42,080 nt of DNA from an uncultured Ruthenibacterium sp. (GCA_944386565.1 CALXBO010000016.1:1-42080), one strand, 5' to 3'; positions 24,359 to 31,779 are shown, numbered from the stretch's first letter. Notes: generated from the letters alone by a model not told the origin. Translations and numbers: made by a program.

Positions 24359-26164
24359 ATGCGAAAAAACAAAAAGAACAAACGCTCCACGGCGTCCATG
24401 TCTGCGCAGCGTGTGCTTGTGGGCGGTCTGCCGCAGGAGGAAGAAGAGGTCCTGCAGAGCCCGCTCCAGATGGTGATCAGCTCGTTTGTGCGTGACAAGA
24501 TCGCCATGACGGGCGTGATCCTGTTCGTCTTTATTTTCCTGTGCTGCGTGATCCTGCCGTTCTTCTTCCCCATCGACCTGTATTATCAGGACGTCACGCA
24601 GGCAAACGTGGCCCCGGGCTTCGGTATGCTGAAAGTTCCCGCGCAGCTGAAAAACAATGCGCAGGACATCTCGGTCGGCAGCTCGTTCTCCGTGGGTCTC
24701 GACAAGGACGGCAACGTCTACGAATGGGGCACTTTCCCCACGGAAAAGCTCAAGAACATCCCGAGCTCCAGCGAGACCGGCAAGCTCGTTCAGGTCTCCG
24801 CCGGCCTTGACCACGTGGTGGCTGTCAACGAGGACGGCCAGATCTTCACCTGGGGCAACGACCGCATGGGTCTTGCCACCGTCCCGATGGAGCTGCGCAC
24901 GGGCGGCAACGACATCAAGCAGATCCTCGCCGGTTACCAGATCTCCCTCGCCCTCACCGGGGACGGCCAGATGTACAACTGGGGCAGCGACTACCTGCTG
25001 AATATCACGTACCCCGAAGGCGTGCAGGGCAACATCGACAAGTTCGCGGCCAGCACCAACATCGTCATGGTCCTGACCAAGGACGGCGAGGTCGTTCCCC
25101 TCACGGGCAAGGCTTCCGCCTACACGAACGTGCCTGAGGAGATTCAGGGCGACGTGGTCGATCTGGCGCTGACGGACGAGGCTGCTGCCGCCGTCACCTC
25201 CGACGGCCGTGTCCACACGTGGGGCAACAACATCAAGAAGGGCCTTGACGTCCCCGAGGACATTCAGGGCCAGGTGGTCTCCGTCACCGGCGGCCGCTAC
25301 CACTTCACCGCCGTTCTGAAGGACGGCACCGTCCGCAGCTGGGGCGACAACACGCACGGCCAGGCCAATGCGCCGGAAGGCGTGACGGTCTCCTCCGTGG
25401 ACAGCGGCTACTATGCCAACTACGCCATCACGGAGGACGGCTCCGTTGTGGCCTGGGGCCTCAAGGGTTACCTGATGGGCACCGACGCGCTCGGCCGTGA
25501 CCTGTTCCGCCGCATTCTCGTCGGCGGACGCATGACGATGACCGTCGGCGCCATCGCCGTCATCATCTCCACCGTCATCGGCATCGCCGTCGGCGGTATC
25601 TCCGGCTACAAGGGCGGCAAGGTGGACAACCTGCTGATGCGCCTGACGGAGATCGTCTCGTCCATTCCGTTCCTTCCGTTCTGTATCATCCTGTCGTCCA
25701 TTCTGGGCAACTCCATCAGTGAGACGCAGCGCATCATCCTCATCATGTGCATTCTGGGCCTGCTGTCGTGGCCCGGCATCGCGCGTCTGGTGCGCGGCAG
25801 CGTTCTGGCGGAGCGCGAGCAGGAATTCGTCACCGCCGCGAAAGCGCTCGGCGTGCGCGAGTTCGGCATCATCTTCCGCCACATCGTTCCCAATATCATC
25901 ACGGTCATCATCGTCAACGCGACTCTGAACTTCGCCACCTGTATGCTGACGGAGTCCTCGCTGTCGTTCATCGGTTTCGGCGTCACCGAGCCGAATGCCA
26001 CCTGGGGCAACATGCTGACGGGTGCGCAGAACGGCCAGGTCATCGAGAACTACTGGTGGCGCTGGGCGTTCCCGGCTCTGATGCTCGGCATCTGCACCAT
26101 CAGCATCAACTGCATCGGTGACGGCCTGCGCGACGCCATTGACCCGAAATCGAAGGAGAGGTGA
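24359..26164 (+). CDS. Oligopeptide ABC permease C with inserted seven-repeat RCC1-like propeller
   Basis: A 601-aa permease, roughly twice the usual 280-310 aa. Residues 1-48 are cytoplasmic and charged; TM1 is about 49-71 (MTGVILFVFIFLCCVILPFF). In ordinary DppC/OppC a short loop then reaches the GTDxxGRD motif. Here that motif (GTDALGRDLF, 374-383) is about 300 residues downstream. The intervening residues 102-370 hold seven repeats of about 40 residues, each with a pattern like V-S-G-h-x-A-h-x-x-D-G-x-V-h-x-W-G. The rest is a normal permease core with five helices and the EAA loop (EFVTAAKALGVREFGIIFRH). By OppC topology the propeller is extracellular. ATG 24359 has AAGGAGG 7 bp upstream. 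The frame is continuous, so the insertion is not an assembly join in a broken gene. Confidence 0.93.
   Translation: MRKNKKNKRSTASMSAQRVLVGGLPQEEEEVLQSPLQMVISSFVRDKIAMTGVILFVFIFLCCVILPFFFPIDLYYQDVTQANVAPGFGMLKVPAQLKNNAQDISVGSSFSVGLDKDGNVYEWGTFPTEKLKNIPSSSETGKLVQVSAGLDHVVAVNEDGQIFTWGNDRMGLATVPMELRTGGNDIKQILAGYQISLALTGDGQMYNWGSDYLLNITYPEGVQGNIDKFAASTNIVMVLTKDGEVVPLTGKASAYTNVPEEIQGDVVDLALTDEAAAAVTSDGRVHTWGNNIKKGLDVPEDIQGQVVSVTGGRYHFTAVLKDGTVRSWGDNTHGQANAPEGVTVSSVDSGYYANYAITEDGSVVAWGLKGYLMGTDALGRDLFRRILVGGRMTMTVGAIAVIISTVIGIAVGGISGYKGGKVDNLLMRLTEIVSSIPFLPFCIILSSILGNSISETQRIILIMCILGLLSWPGIARLVRGSVLAEREQEFVTAAKALGVREFGIIFRHIVPNIITVIIVNATLNFATCMLTESSLSFIGFGVTEPNATWGNMLTGAQNGQVIENYWWRWAFPALMLGICTISINCIGDGLRDAIDPKSKER
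24662..25468 (+). other. RCC1-like repeat insertion within permease C
   Basis: Seven units begin near residues 102, 143, 186, 226, 266, 306 and 344 of the permease. Most show the DG-(x)2-(x)-W-G core: DGNVYEWG, DGQIFTWG, DGQMYNWG, DGRVHTWG, DGTVRSWG and DGSVVAWG. Unit 4 is degenerate (DGEVVPLTG, no Trp). Seven is the blade number of an RCC1 propeller, so the insert could fold as a closed disc. The N- and C-termini would lie close together, which permits insertion into a loop. Its ligand is unknown. Confidence 0.85.
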
Positions 26165-26171
26165 GAAACTC

Positions 26172-27167
26172 ATGAGTCTGTTGGAAGTCAAGAATCTGCA
26201 CACCTATTTCACCACCAAGAAGGGCATCGTCAAGGCAGTCAATGACGTCAGCTACACGCTGGAAGCGGGAAAAACGCTCGGCATCGTCGGCGAGTCCGGC
26301 TCCGGCAAGAGCGTCTCGGCCATGAGCATCATCAAGCTCCTGGACGGCAACGGCTACATTGACAGCGGCGAGATCCTGTTCAACGGCCGCAACATCCTCG
26401 AGGCCAGCATCAAGGACCTGCATCACATCCGCGGCAATGAGATCTCCGTCATTTTTCAGGAGCCCATGACCTCCCTCAACCCCGTGTTCACGGTAGAGCG
26501 CCAGATCGGCGAGGTCCTGCGTCTGCACCAGAACATGGACAAGAAGCAGGCCGCGCAGAAAGCGGTCTCGCTGCTCGCCGACGTGAAGATCCCCAACCCC
26601 GAGCGGGTGGCCAAACAGTATCCCTTCCAGCTGTCGGGCGGCATGCGCCAGCGCGTCATGATCGCCATGGCGCTGGCCTGCAAGCCGAAGCTGCTGATCG
26701 CCGACGAGCCCACCACGGCTCTGGACGTCACCATTCAGGCGCAGATTCTGAAGCTGATGAACGAACTGAAGGCCCAGACGGGCACGTCGATCCTGTTCAT
26801 CACGCACGACCTCGGCGTCATCCATGAGATGGCGGACGACGTGGCCGTTATGTACTGCGGCCAGATCGTGGAGAAGGCCGACGCGAAGACCATCTTCCAC
26901 AACGGCGTGTATTCGCACCCGTACACGGAGGGTCTGATGGTCTCCATCCCCCGCCTGAACACGCCCAAGAACAAGCGTCTGGAAGCCATTCCCGGCGCCG
27001 TCCCCAATCCTTTGTATCTGCCGGTGGGCTGCAAATTCGGCCCGCGCTGCAAATACTGCACGGAAAAGTGCAAAGCCAGCGAGCCTCCCCTGCACGAGGT
27101 GGCTCCCGGCCATTTCATCCGGTGCTTCTATCCGGAAAAGGCGGTGAGAAACAACCATGGAGAATGA
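26172..27167 (+). CDS. Oligopeptide ABC transporter ATPase D (DppD/OppD family)
   Basis: A 331-aa cytoplasmic ATPase. Walker A GESGSGKS is at 40-47, the Q loop in VIFQEPMTSLNP, signature LSGGMRQR at about 154, Walker B LLIADEPTTALD, and the switch His in ITHDLGV. The C-terminal oligopeptide-transporter extension carries five cysteines: Cys287, 293, 296 and 300 (spacing C-x5-C-x2-C-x3-C) and Cys318. A similar cysteine set binds an iron-sulfur cluster in a mycobacterial homologue, so a cluster is possible here. ATG 26172 follows GGAGAGGTGAG, 8 bp after the permease C stop. Pairs with ATPase F. Confidence 0.94.
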   Translation: MSLLEVKNLHTYFTTKKGIVKAVNDVSYTLEAGKTLGIVGESGSGKSVSAMSIIKLLDGNGYIDSGEILFNGRNILEASIKDLHHIRGNEISVIFQEPMTSLNPVFTVERQIGEVLRLHQNMDKKQAAQKAVSLLADVKIPNPERVAKQYPFQLSGGMRQRVMIAMALACKPKLLIADEPTTALDVTIQAQILKLMNELKAQTGTSILFITHDLGVIHEMADDVAVMYCGQIVEKADAKTIFHNGVYSHPYTEGLMVSIPRLNTPKNKRLEAIPGAVPNPLYLPVGCKFGPRCKYCTEKCKASEPPLHEVAPGHFIRCFYPEKAVRNNHGE

Positions 27168-28167
27168 AACACGCAACGTCCTGCTGACCGTCCGGGACCT
27201 CAAGCAGTACTTCCCTGTCAAGAAGACGAAACTCCGTGAAAAGCAGCGCTATGTCCGCGCCAACGACGGCATTTCGCTGGACATTTACGCCGGTGAGACG
27301 CTCGGCCTCGTGGGCGAGTCCGGATGCGGCAAATCCACGTTCGGACGCACGCTGCTGCAGCTGTATCCGCAGACGCACGGCGAGGTCATCTACCACAAGG
27401 ACGGCAAGGACATCGACCTGAAAAAGCTCTCCAAAGAGGAGATGCGCGTCCTGCGCAAGGATCTGCAGCTGATCTTCCAGGACCCCTATTCCTCCCTGAA
27501 CCCGCGCATGACCGTCGGGCAGATCATCGGTGAGGGCCTTGTCTCCCACGGTGTGTTCAAGCGCGGCGATCCCGCCATGCGCGACTATATCTTCAAGGTC
27601 ATGGAGAGCTGCGGTCTGGCCACGTATATGTTCGGCCGCTATCCGCATCAGTTCTCCGGCGGCCAGCGCCAGCGCATCGGCATCGCCCGCAGCCTGGCTC
27701 TGAATCCGTCGTTCGTGGTCTGCGACGAGGCCGTATCGGCGCTGGACGTTTCCATCCAGTCGCAGATCCTGAACCTGCTGACGGAGCTGAAGGAAAAGCA
27801 GAATTTGACGTATCTCTTCATCACGCATGACCTGAGCGTCGTCAAATACATCAGCGACCGCATCGGCGTGATGTATCTGGGCAATCTGGTGGAGCTGGCT
27901 CCCACGGAAGAGCTGTTCGCCAACACGATGCACCCCTACACGGAGGCGCTGCTGTCGGCCATCCCCGTGGTGGACGAGGACGACAAGCGCGAGCGCATCC
28001 TGCTGGAGGGCGACATCCCCAGCCCGGTCAATCCTCCCTCCGGCTGCAAATTCCACACCCGCTGCCGCTACTGCCAGGAGAAGTGCAAGAAGGAAGTTCC
28101 CGAGTGGGTCGATGTTGGCAACAACCACTATGTCGCCTGCCACTTCCCTCTGCACCGCAAGGGGTGA
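27157..28167 (+). CDS. Oligopeptide ABC transporter ATPase F (DppF/OppF family)
   Basis: A 336-aa ATPase that starts 11 bp inside the end of ATPase D, so the two are probably translationally coupled. Walker A GESGCGKST (about residue 51-59), Q loop LIFQDPYSSLNP, signature FSGGQRQR, Walker B FVVCDEAVSALD and switch ITHDLSV are all present. The C-terminal extension repeats the Cys pattern of its partner (GCKFHTRCRYCQEKC and a later Cys). Both subunits look competent for ATP hydrolysis. Together with permeases B and C and the lipoprotein it completes the importer. A small membrane-protein gene follows after 6 bp. Confidence 0.94.
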   Translation: MENETRNVLLTVRDLKQYFPVKKTKLREKQRYVRANDGISLDIYAGETLGLVGESGCGKSTFGRTLLQLYPQTHGEVIYHKDGKDIDLKKLSKEEMRVLRKDLQLIFQDPYSSLNPRMTVGQIIGEGLVSHGVFKRGDPAMRDYIFKVMESCGLATYMFGRYPHQFSGGQRQRIGIARSLALNPSFVVCDEAVSALDVSIQSQILNLLTELKEKQNLTYLFITHDLSVVKYISDRIGVMYLGNLVELAPTEELFANTMHPYTEALLSAIPVVDEDDKRERILLEGDIPSPVNPPSGCKFHTRCRYCQEKCKKEVPEWVDVGNNHYVACHFPLHRKG

Positions 28168-28173
28168 GTTTCC

Positions 28174-28380
28174 ATGCTGTTCGGGAAAAAGATCGACCGC
28201 GTCCTCAACGTCCGAAAGGCCGAGGAGCGCTTTGAAAAAGAGCGCGAGGAACTGCCGCTGGAGAAAAACGACCGTCCGGCCATGATCCTGGCCGCACTCA
28301 TCGTGTTCATCCCGGTGTTTCTCGTAATCGTCGGAATCCTGCTGCTGGTGCTCTACCTGTTCTTCTTCCGGCATCTGTAA
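28174..28380 (+). CDS. Small single-pass membrane protein at the end of the importer operon
   Basis: A 68-aa protein I cannot assign to a family. Residues 1-34 are highly charged (RVLNVRKAEERFEKEREELP), probably a helix in the cytoplasm. Residues about 37-63 are strongly hydrophobic (ILAALIVFIPVFLVIVGILL and LVLYLFFF). It starts 6 bp after the ATPase F stop with AAGGGGTGAG as ribosome site, and the operon terminator follows 31 bp after its stop. The tight spacing argues that it is a real gene co-expressed with the transporter. It might be an assembly or regulatory subunit; no direct evidence. Confidence 0.75.
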   Translation: MLFGKKIDRVLNVRKAEERFEKEREELPLEKNDRPAMILAALIVFIPVFLVIVGILLLVLYLFFFRHL

Positions 28381-28406
28381 CAGAGCCGGAACACCGTTCC
28401 TCAATC

Positions 28407-28443
28407 AAAAAACTCCCGTCTGATTCTCAGACGGGAGTTTTTT
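28407..28443 (+). terminator. Terminator of the importer operon
   Basis: ACTCCCGTCTGA (28412-28423) pairs with TCAGACGGGAGT (28427-28438) around loop TTC, extended by an A-run on the left and TTTTTT on the right. Bidirectional by symmetry. Confidence 0.92.
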
Positions 28444-28521
28444 CCGGGGAATTCTACCCTATGTGAGTCAGCTGCCCACCTCACAGCAGTTTTGTCGTTT
28501 TTCCGAATCTTGTTGGAAGCA

Positions 28522-28549
28522 TTGACAGAATCCTCCAGCTCCTTATAAT
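28522..28549 (+). promoter_or_regulatory. Strong promoter, probably ancestral to a GntR gene
   Basis: TTGACA (28522-28527) and TATAAT (28544-28549) are perfect and 16 bp apart. It lies about 80 bp upstream of the GntR remnant and now drives the truncated aldo/keto reductase and cysteine desulfidase. Confidence 0.75.
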
Positions 28550-28627
28550 TAATTTTATAATATAGAATTGATATCATCAGAAGCATTCTGCAGCGAAGCC
28601 GAATCCCGAAACCGGAAGGAACGGCCC

Positions 28628-28689
28628 ATGGCGAGTCCGCCATCAAATCCCGTATCTACACTGCCATCTGGAACGACATTATTGACGGT
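28628..28689 (+). pseudogene. 5' remnant of a GntR-family regulator gene
   Basis: In frame 1 (28633-28689) the DNA reads E-S-A-I-K-S-R-I-Y-T-A-I-W-N-D-I-I-D-G, which resembles the N-terminus of FCD-type GntR regulators (S-x-I-Y, then D-I-I-x-G). The ATG at 28628, with GGAAGG upstream, is one base out of frame with it, as if one base of codon 2 was lost. After DG the similarity stops and aldo/keto reductase sequence begins in another frame. I read this as a deletion scar. The match rests on about 19 residues. Confidence 0.45.
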
Positions 28690-29602
28690 CTCCCCCGCAC
28701 AGGCGTTCGCGCTTCTGGACCGATACCGCGGGGCGGACGGGACGTGCATCGACACGGCCCGCATGTATGCGGACGGCGCCAGTGAGGAAATAATCGGCGA
28801 ATATCTCGCGCAGCGCGGCTGCCGCGGGCAGGTCGTCCTGTCCACAAAAGGAGGGTTCCCGCCGGCCGGCGACATGCATCGTTCCCGCATCCGGCCGGAT
28901 GCGCTGCGCAGCGATCTGGAGAACAGTTTACGCGCGCTGCGAACCGATTATGCCGATGTGTACTTTCTGCACCGCGACGACCCCTCCTTCCCGGTGGAGC
29001 AGCTGATGCCGTTTCTCGACGGGCTGGTGCGCGCGGGGGTTGTGCGCTTTCCGGGCGCATCCAACTGGACAGCGGCGCGCATTGATGAGGCGAACCGTTT
29101 TGCGGCGGAAAACGGCCTGACCCCGTTTTCGATCAGTCAGATCCAGTGGAGCCTTGCTGAATCGACTCCTGCCATGTGGAACGACGATACGATCGTGTGC
29201 ATGGACGGTACACAGGCACGTTTTTACCGTGACGCTTCGATGCCGGTGATGGCATTTACGCCGCTGACGCGCGGCTTTTTCGACAAACTGGCGGCCGTGC
29301 CGCCGGGGCGGACGCTTCCCGAAGAGCTGCGCGTCTTCGCGACGCCGCGCAACCGCGAGCGTCTGCGCCGCCTGCAGGAGATCTGCCGGAACCGCGGAGC
29401 CACGACTGCACAGGTGTGCCACGCCTATATCACAAGCGGCAGCCCCTCCGGCATCGCTGTGATGGGAGCCAAAACGCTCCGCCATCTGGAGGATTCCCTT
29501 GCCGGGGCCGATCTGGTCCTGACGGAACAAGAACTCGCCGCGCTGCGCGCGGACGATACGACAGAAATGGAAAGGAATATTTCTCATGCCGGTCTCTCCT
29601 GA
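28628..29602 (+). CDS. Aldo/keto reductase, N-terminally truncated and fused to a foreign 5' end
   Basis: 324 aa from ATG 28628. From about residue 24 it reads as a normal aldo/keto reductase: VSPAQAFALLDRY, TCIDTARMYADG with the catalytic Asp and Tyr, VVLSTKGG (Lys) and VYFLHRDD (His). Later segments (GASNWTAARIDEANRF, SQIQWSLAE, IAVMGAKTLRHL) also fit. The usual N-terminal beta-hairpin and first barrel strand (about 30 residues with an LGxGT-type motif) are absent. In their place is a low-complexity MASPPSNPVSTLPSG stretch that is GntR-gene DNA read out of frame. All four catalytic residues survive, but a barrel without strand 1 may not fold. It may be a decaying gene kept open by chance. 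Overlaps the next gene by 17 bp. Confidence 0.65.
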   Translation: MASPPSNPVSTLPSGTTLLTVSPAQAFALLDRYRGADGTCIDTARMYADGASEEIIGEYLAQRGCRGQVVLSTKGGFPPAGDMHRSRIRPDALRSDLENSLRALRTDYADVYFLHRDDPSFPVEQLMPFLDGLVRAGVVRFPGASNWTAARIDEANRFAAENGLTPFSISQIQWSLAESTPAMWNDDTIVCMDGTQARFYRDASMPVMAFTPLTRGFFDKLAAVPPGRTLPEELRVFATPRNRERLRRLQEICRNRGATTAQVCHAYITSGSPSGIAVMGAKTLRHLEDSLAGADLVLTEQELAALRADDTTEMERNISHAGLS

Positions 29603-30860
29603 ATTATCCGGGCGGTACGCCGCCATTCTGAATGCGGAACTCGTGCCCGCGATGGGATGCACCGAACCGATCTCCATTGCCTACGCAGCGGCAAAAGCGC
29701 GCGAGGTTCTGGGGTGTGCGCCCGAGCGCGCCGAGCTCATCGTGAGCAACAACATCATCAAAAACGTGAAGAGCGTCGTCGTTCCCAACACAGGCGGGCT
29801 GAAAGGTCTGGAGGCCGCCGTTGCGGCGGGCGCCGCGGCCGGAAATGCCTCCCGCGTACTGGAGGTCATCAGCAGCGTGGACGACGAGGGGCGGCGCGCC
29901 ATTGCGGAATTCCTGAACGACGTTCCCATCCGCGTCACGCCTGCAGACGGCGACGAGGTGTTCGACATTCTCGTGGATCTGCGCGCCGGTGAAGATTCGG
30001 CGCGCGTGCGCATCACAAGCTGCCACACGAACATTGTGCTGATCGAAAAGAACGGCACGCCGCTGTATGAAGGCGATCCGCAGACCGACGAGAGCCATCC
30101 CGAGGGATACGACGAACTGAACGTCCGGGACATTCTTGAATACGCCGAGACCTGCTGCCTCGACCCGGTGCGCGATGCGCTGGAGCGGCAGATCGCCTAC
30201 AACACCGCCATCAGCGAAGAAGGGCTGACGGGGCGCTGGGGCGCGGCCGTGGGCAAGACGCTGCTGGCGATGTACGGAGACGACGTGATGATCCGCGCCC
30301 GCGCGGCCGCAGCCGCCGGAAGCGATGCGCGCATGAGCGGCTGCGACAAGCCCGTCATCATCAACTCCGGCTCGGGCAATCAGGGTATGACCGCGAGCCT
30401 GCCGGTCATCGTGTACGCCCACGAGCTCGGCAAGTCCCACGAGGAGCTGCTGCGCGGACTCGTTCTGTCAAATCTGCTGACGATCCATCTGAAGACCGGC
30501 ATCGGCCGCCTGTCGGCGTACTGCGGCGCGGTGTGCGCCGGCTGCGCATCAGGCGCGGCCATTGCATGGCTGAACGGCGGCGGCTACGCCGAGATCACGC
30601 ACACGCTCGTGAATTCTCTGGCTGTGGTGTCCGGCATTATCTGTGACGGCGCAAAGCCGTCGTGCGCGGCGAAGATCGCGAGCGCGGTGGATGCAGGGCT
30701 CCTGGGCTGGCAGATGTACTGCCACGGCACGCAGTTCTACGGCGGTGACGGTATCGTGAAAAAAGGCGTGGAGGAGACGATCCGCACGGTGGGACGGCTG
30801 GGTCGCGAGGGCATGCGTGACACCGACCGCGAGATCATCCTCATCATGACGGAATCCTGA
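29586..30860 (+). CDS. L-cysteine desulfidase (CdsB / UPF0597 family)
   Basis: A 424-aa cytoplasmic enzyme. It shows the family opening ELVPAMGCTEPISIAYA with Cys25, then NIIKNVKSVVVPNTGGLKG. Later come GCDKPVIINSGSGNQG and the cysteine-rich CGAVCAGCASGAA (about 313-325). Characterised members use an oxygen-sensitive [4Fe-4S] cluster held by conserved cysteines to convert L-cysteine to pyruvate, ammonia and sulfide. The E. coli member YhaM/CyuA supports anaerobic cysteine use. The start is ATG 29586 with GAAAGGA 8 bp upstream, inside the end of the aldo/keto reductase gene. A good terminator follows about 95 bp downstream. Confidence 0.9.
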   Translation: MPVSPELSGRYAAILNAELVPAMGCTEPISIAYAAAKAREVLGCAPERAELIVSNNIIKNVKSVVVPNTGGLKGLEAAVAAGAAAGNASRVLEVISSVDDEGRRAIAEFLNDVPIRVTPADGDEVFDILVDLRAGEDSARVRITSCHTNIVLIEKNGTPLYEGDPQTDESHPEGYDELNVRDILEYAETCCLDPVRDALERQIAYNTAISEEGLTGRWGAAVGKTLLAMYGDDVMIRARAAAAAGSDARMSGCDKPVIINSGSGNQGMTASLPVIVYAHELGKSHEELLRGLVLSNLLTIHLKTGIGRLSAYCGAVCAGCASGAAIAWLNGGGYAEITHTLVNSLAVVSGIICDGAKPSCAAKIASAVDAGLLGWQMYCHGTQFYGGDGIVKKGVEETIRTVGRLGREGMRDTDREIILIMTES

Positions 30861-30953
30861 CAGCTGAGATCCAATACATCCGCCGGGCGTGCAGTTGGAC
30901 CGGCGCGCGGAATCTGCACTTGCCGGCTGACAATTTCTTGCACCGGCAAACAA

Positions 30954-30998
30954 AAAGAACCTCCCGCACCGGCTTCGCCCCGGCACGGGAGGTTCTTT
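30954..30998 (+). terminator. Terminator of the cysteine desulfidase unit
   Basis: AAAGAACCTCCCG (30954-30966) pairs with CGGGAGGTTCTTT (30986-30998), with an inner CCGG/CCGG pairing. The right arm continues into CTTTGTT. Confidence 0.85.
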
Positions 30999-31060
30999 CT
31001 TTGTTAAAGGAGGAAGCACACCGCTTCCGCACTGCAAAAAGTCAACAAACCAACCTGTAC

Positions 31061-31099
31061 AAAAAACAAAGCCACAGCACATTCGTGCTGTGGCTTTGT
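31061..31099 (-). terminator. Terminator of the tRNA-Ser pair
   Basis: Perfect 15-bp arms (31066-31080 and 31085-31099), loop ATTC. On the minus strand the stem is followed by TTTTTTGTAC. It starts 2 bp after the CCA end of tRNA-Ser(GCU). Confidence 0.92.
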
Positions 31100-31100
31100 A

Positions 31101-31190
31101 TGGCGGAGATGGAGAGATTTGAACTCTCGCGCCGGTTTCCCGACCTACTCCCTTAGCAGGGGAGCCTCGTCACCACTTGAGTACATCTCC
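31101..31190 (-). tRNA. tRNA-Ser (anticodon GCU)
   Basis: On the minus strand the acceptor strands GGAGATG and CATCTCC pair, followed by discriminator G and an encoded CCA. The anticodon loop CTGCTAA on a TCCC/GGGA stem gives GCU. A long variable arm (GTCGGGAAACCGGC region) and a TTCAAAT T-loop confirm a class II serine tRNA of 90 nt including CCA. Confidence 0.96.
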
Positions 31191-31247
31191 ATGGTAACCT
31201 CTTGAGTGAGATTCAGTTGTGGCATTCACGCTTCGTCTTGAAAAAAA

Positions 31248-31335
31248 TGGCGGAAAGGGTGGGATTCGAACCCACGGGGCATTGCTGCCCAACGGTTTTC
31301 AAGACCGCCTCCTTAAACCACTCGGACACCTCTCC
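31248..31335 (-). tRNA. tRNA-Ser (anticodon UGA)
   Basis: On the minus strand acceptor GGAGAGG pairs with CCTTTCC (one G-U), then discriminator G and encoded CCA. The anticodon loop CTTGAAA gives UGA. A long variable arm (GGGCAGCAATGCCC) and GGTTCGAATCC T-arm make it a class II serine tRNA of 88 nt. It is upstream of tRNA-Ser(GCU) in the same transcript, 57 bp apart. Confidence 0.96.
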
Positions 31336-31366
31336 GTGGCAGGGGTCATGCGTTGAATGCTTTGAA

Positions 31367-31395
31367 AGTATATCATGAATTTTTGTCCTTGTCAA
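31367..31395 (-). promoter_or_regulatory. Promoter of the tRNA-Ser pair
   Basis: On the minus strand TTGACA (31390-31395) and TATACT (31367-31372) are 17 bp apart, about 30 bp before the first tRNA. Confidence 0.85.
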
Positions 31396-31423
31396 GCCTT
31401 ACGCGCAAAAATATGCGGCAAAA

Positions 31424-31448
31424 GCCGTGCGGCTTTAAGCCGCACGGC
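31424..31448 (-). terminator. Terminator overlapping the stop codon of the small membrane protein
   Basis: GCCGTGCGGC (31424-31433) pairs with GCCGCACGGC (31439-31448), loop TTTAA. The TAA stop of the gene lies in the loop, and TTTT follows on the minus strand. Confidence 0.8.
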
Positions 31449-31713
31449 CCGAGGTCACGGGACGCGCCGGATACTGGCCCGCCAGACGGCGCGCGGCTGC
31501 GCGGCGCACGGCTTTGCGGCGCTCACGCGCGATGGCGCGCTCAAGCTGCACATACAGCCCGAATGCAATGAGCGCCACCGCGTAGCACCCGCTCGAGAAG
31601 AGAACCGCGTCGCGCAGCGCCGCACCGCTGCCCACCGCGCCCAGCTGGGCCGTTCCCAGAATGACCATCGTCAATACCACAACTTTCATCAGATCGCTGC
31701 CGAGCTTTTTCAT
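31435..31713 (-). CDS. Small two-helix membrane protein, divergent from the S24 regulator
   Basis: A 92-aa protein not assignable to a family. Two hydrophobic segments (VVVLTMVILGTAQLGAV and DAVLFSSGCYAVALIAFGLYV) are followed by a strongly basic tail (ERAIARERRKAVRRAAARR). The start is ATG 31713 with AGGAGG 9 bp upstream; the frame is open further to 31833 but runs through the promoter. It is transcribed divergently from the XRE/S24 regulator through a strong promoter overlapped by palindromes. That layout suggests the regulator controls it. Function unknown. Confidence 0.65.
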   Translation of the reverse strand: MKKLGSDLMKVVVLTMVILGTAQLGAVGSGAALRDAVLFSSGCYAVALIAFGLYVQLERAIARERRKAVRRAAARRLAGQYPARPVTSGRAA

Positions 31714-31779
31714 ATCCGCGTTCCTCCTCATCGTCCCGCTTTTTGTACGGCGCTTGCTCGCCGGTTGTTCCGCACATTC

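Noticed and set aside
24662..25468. RCC1-like repeats as a separate inserted gene or mobile element
   Set aside because: The frame is continuous on both sides, with no stops, repeats or terminal inverted sequences. The repeats are part of the permease protein.
23258..26203. 981-codon open frame on the minus strand
   Set aside because: Antisense to permeases B and C. Composition is rich in H, D, R and V with no motif; explained by codon bias of the real genes.
31424..31448. GC-rich inverted repeat near the tRNAs as an attachment site
   Set aside because: It works as a terminator with a T-run after the small membrane protein. No integrase or duplicated tRNA end is present.
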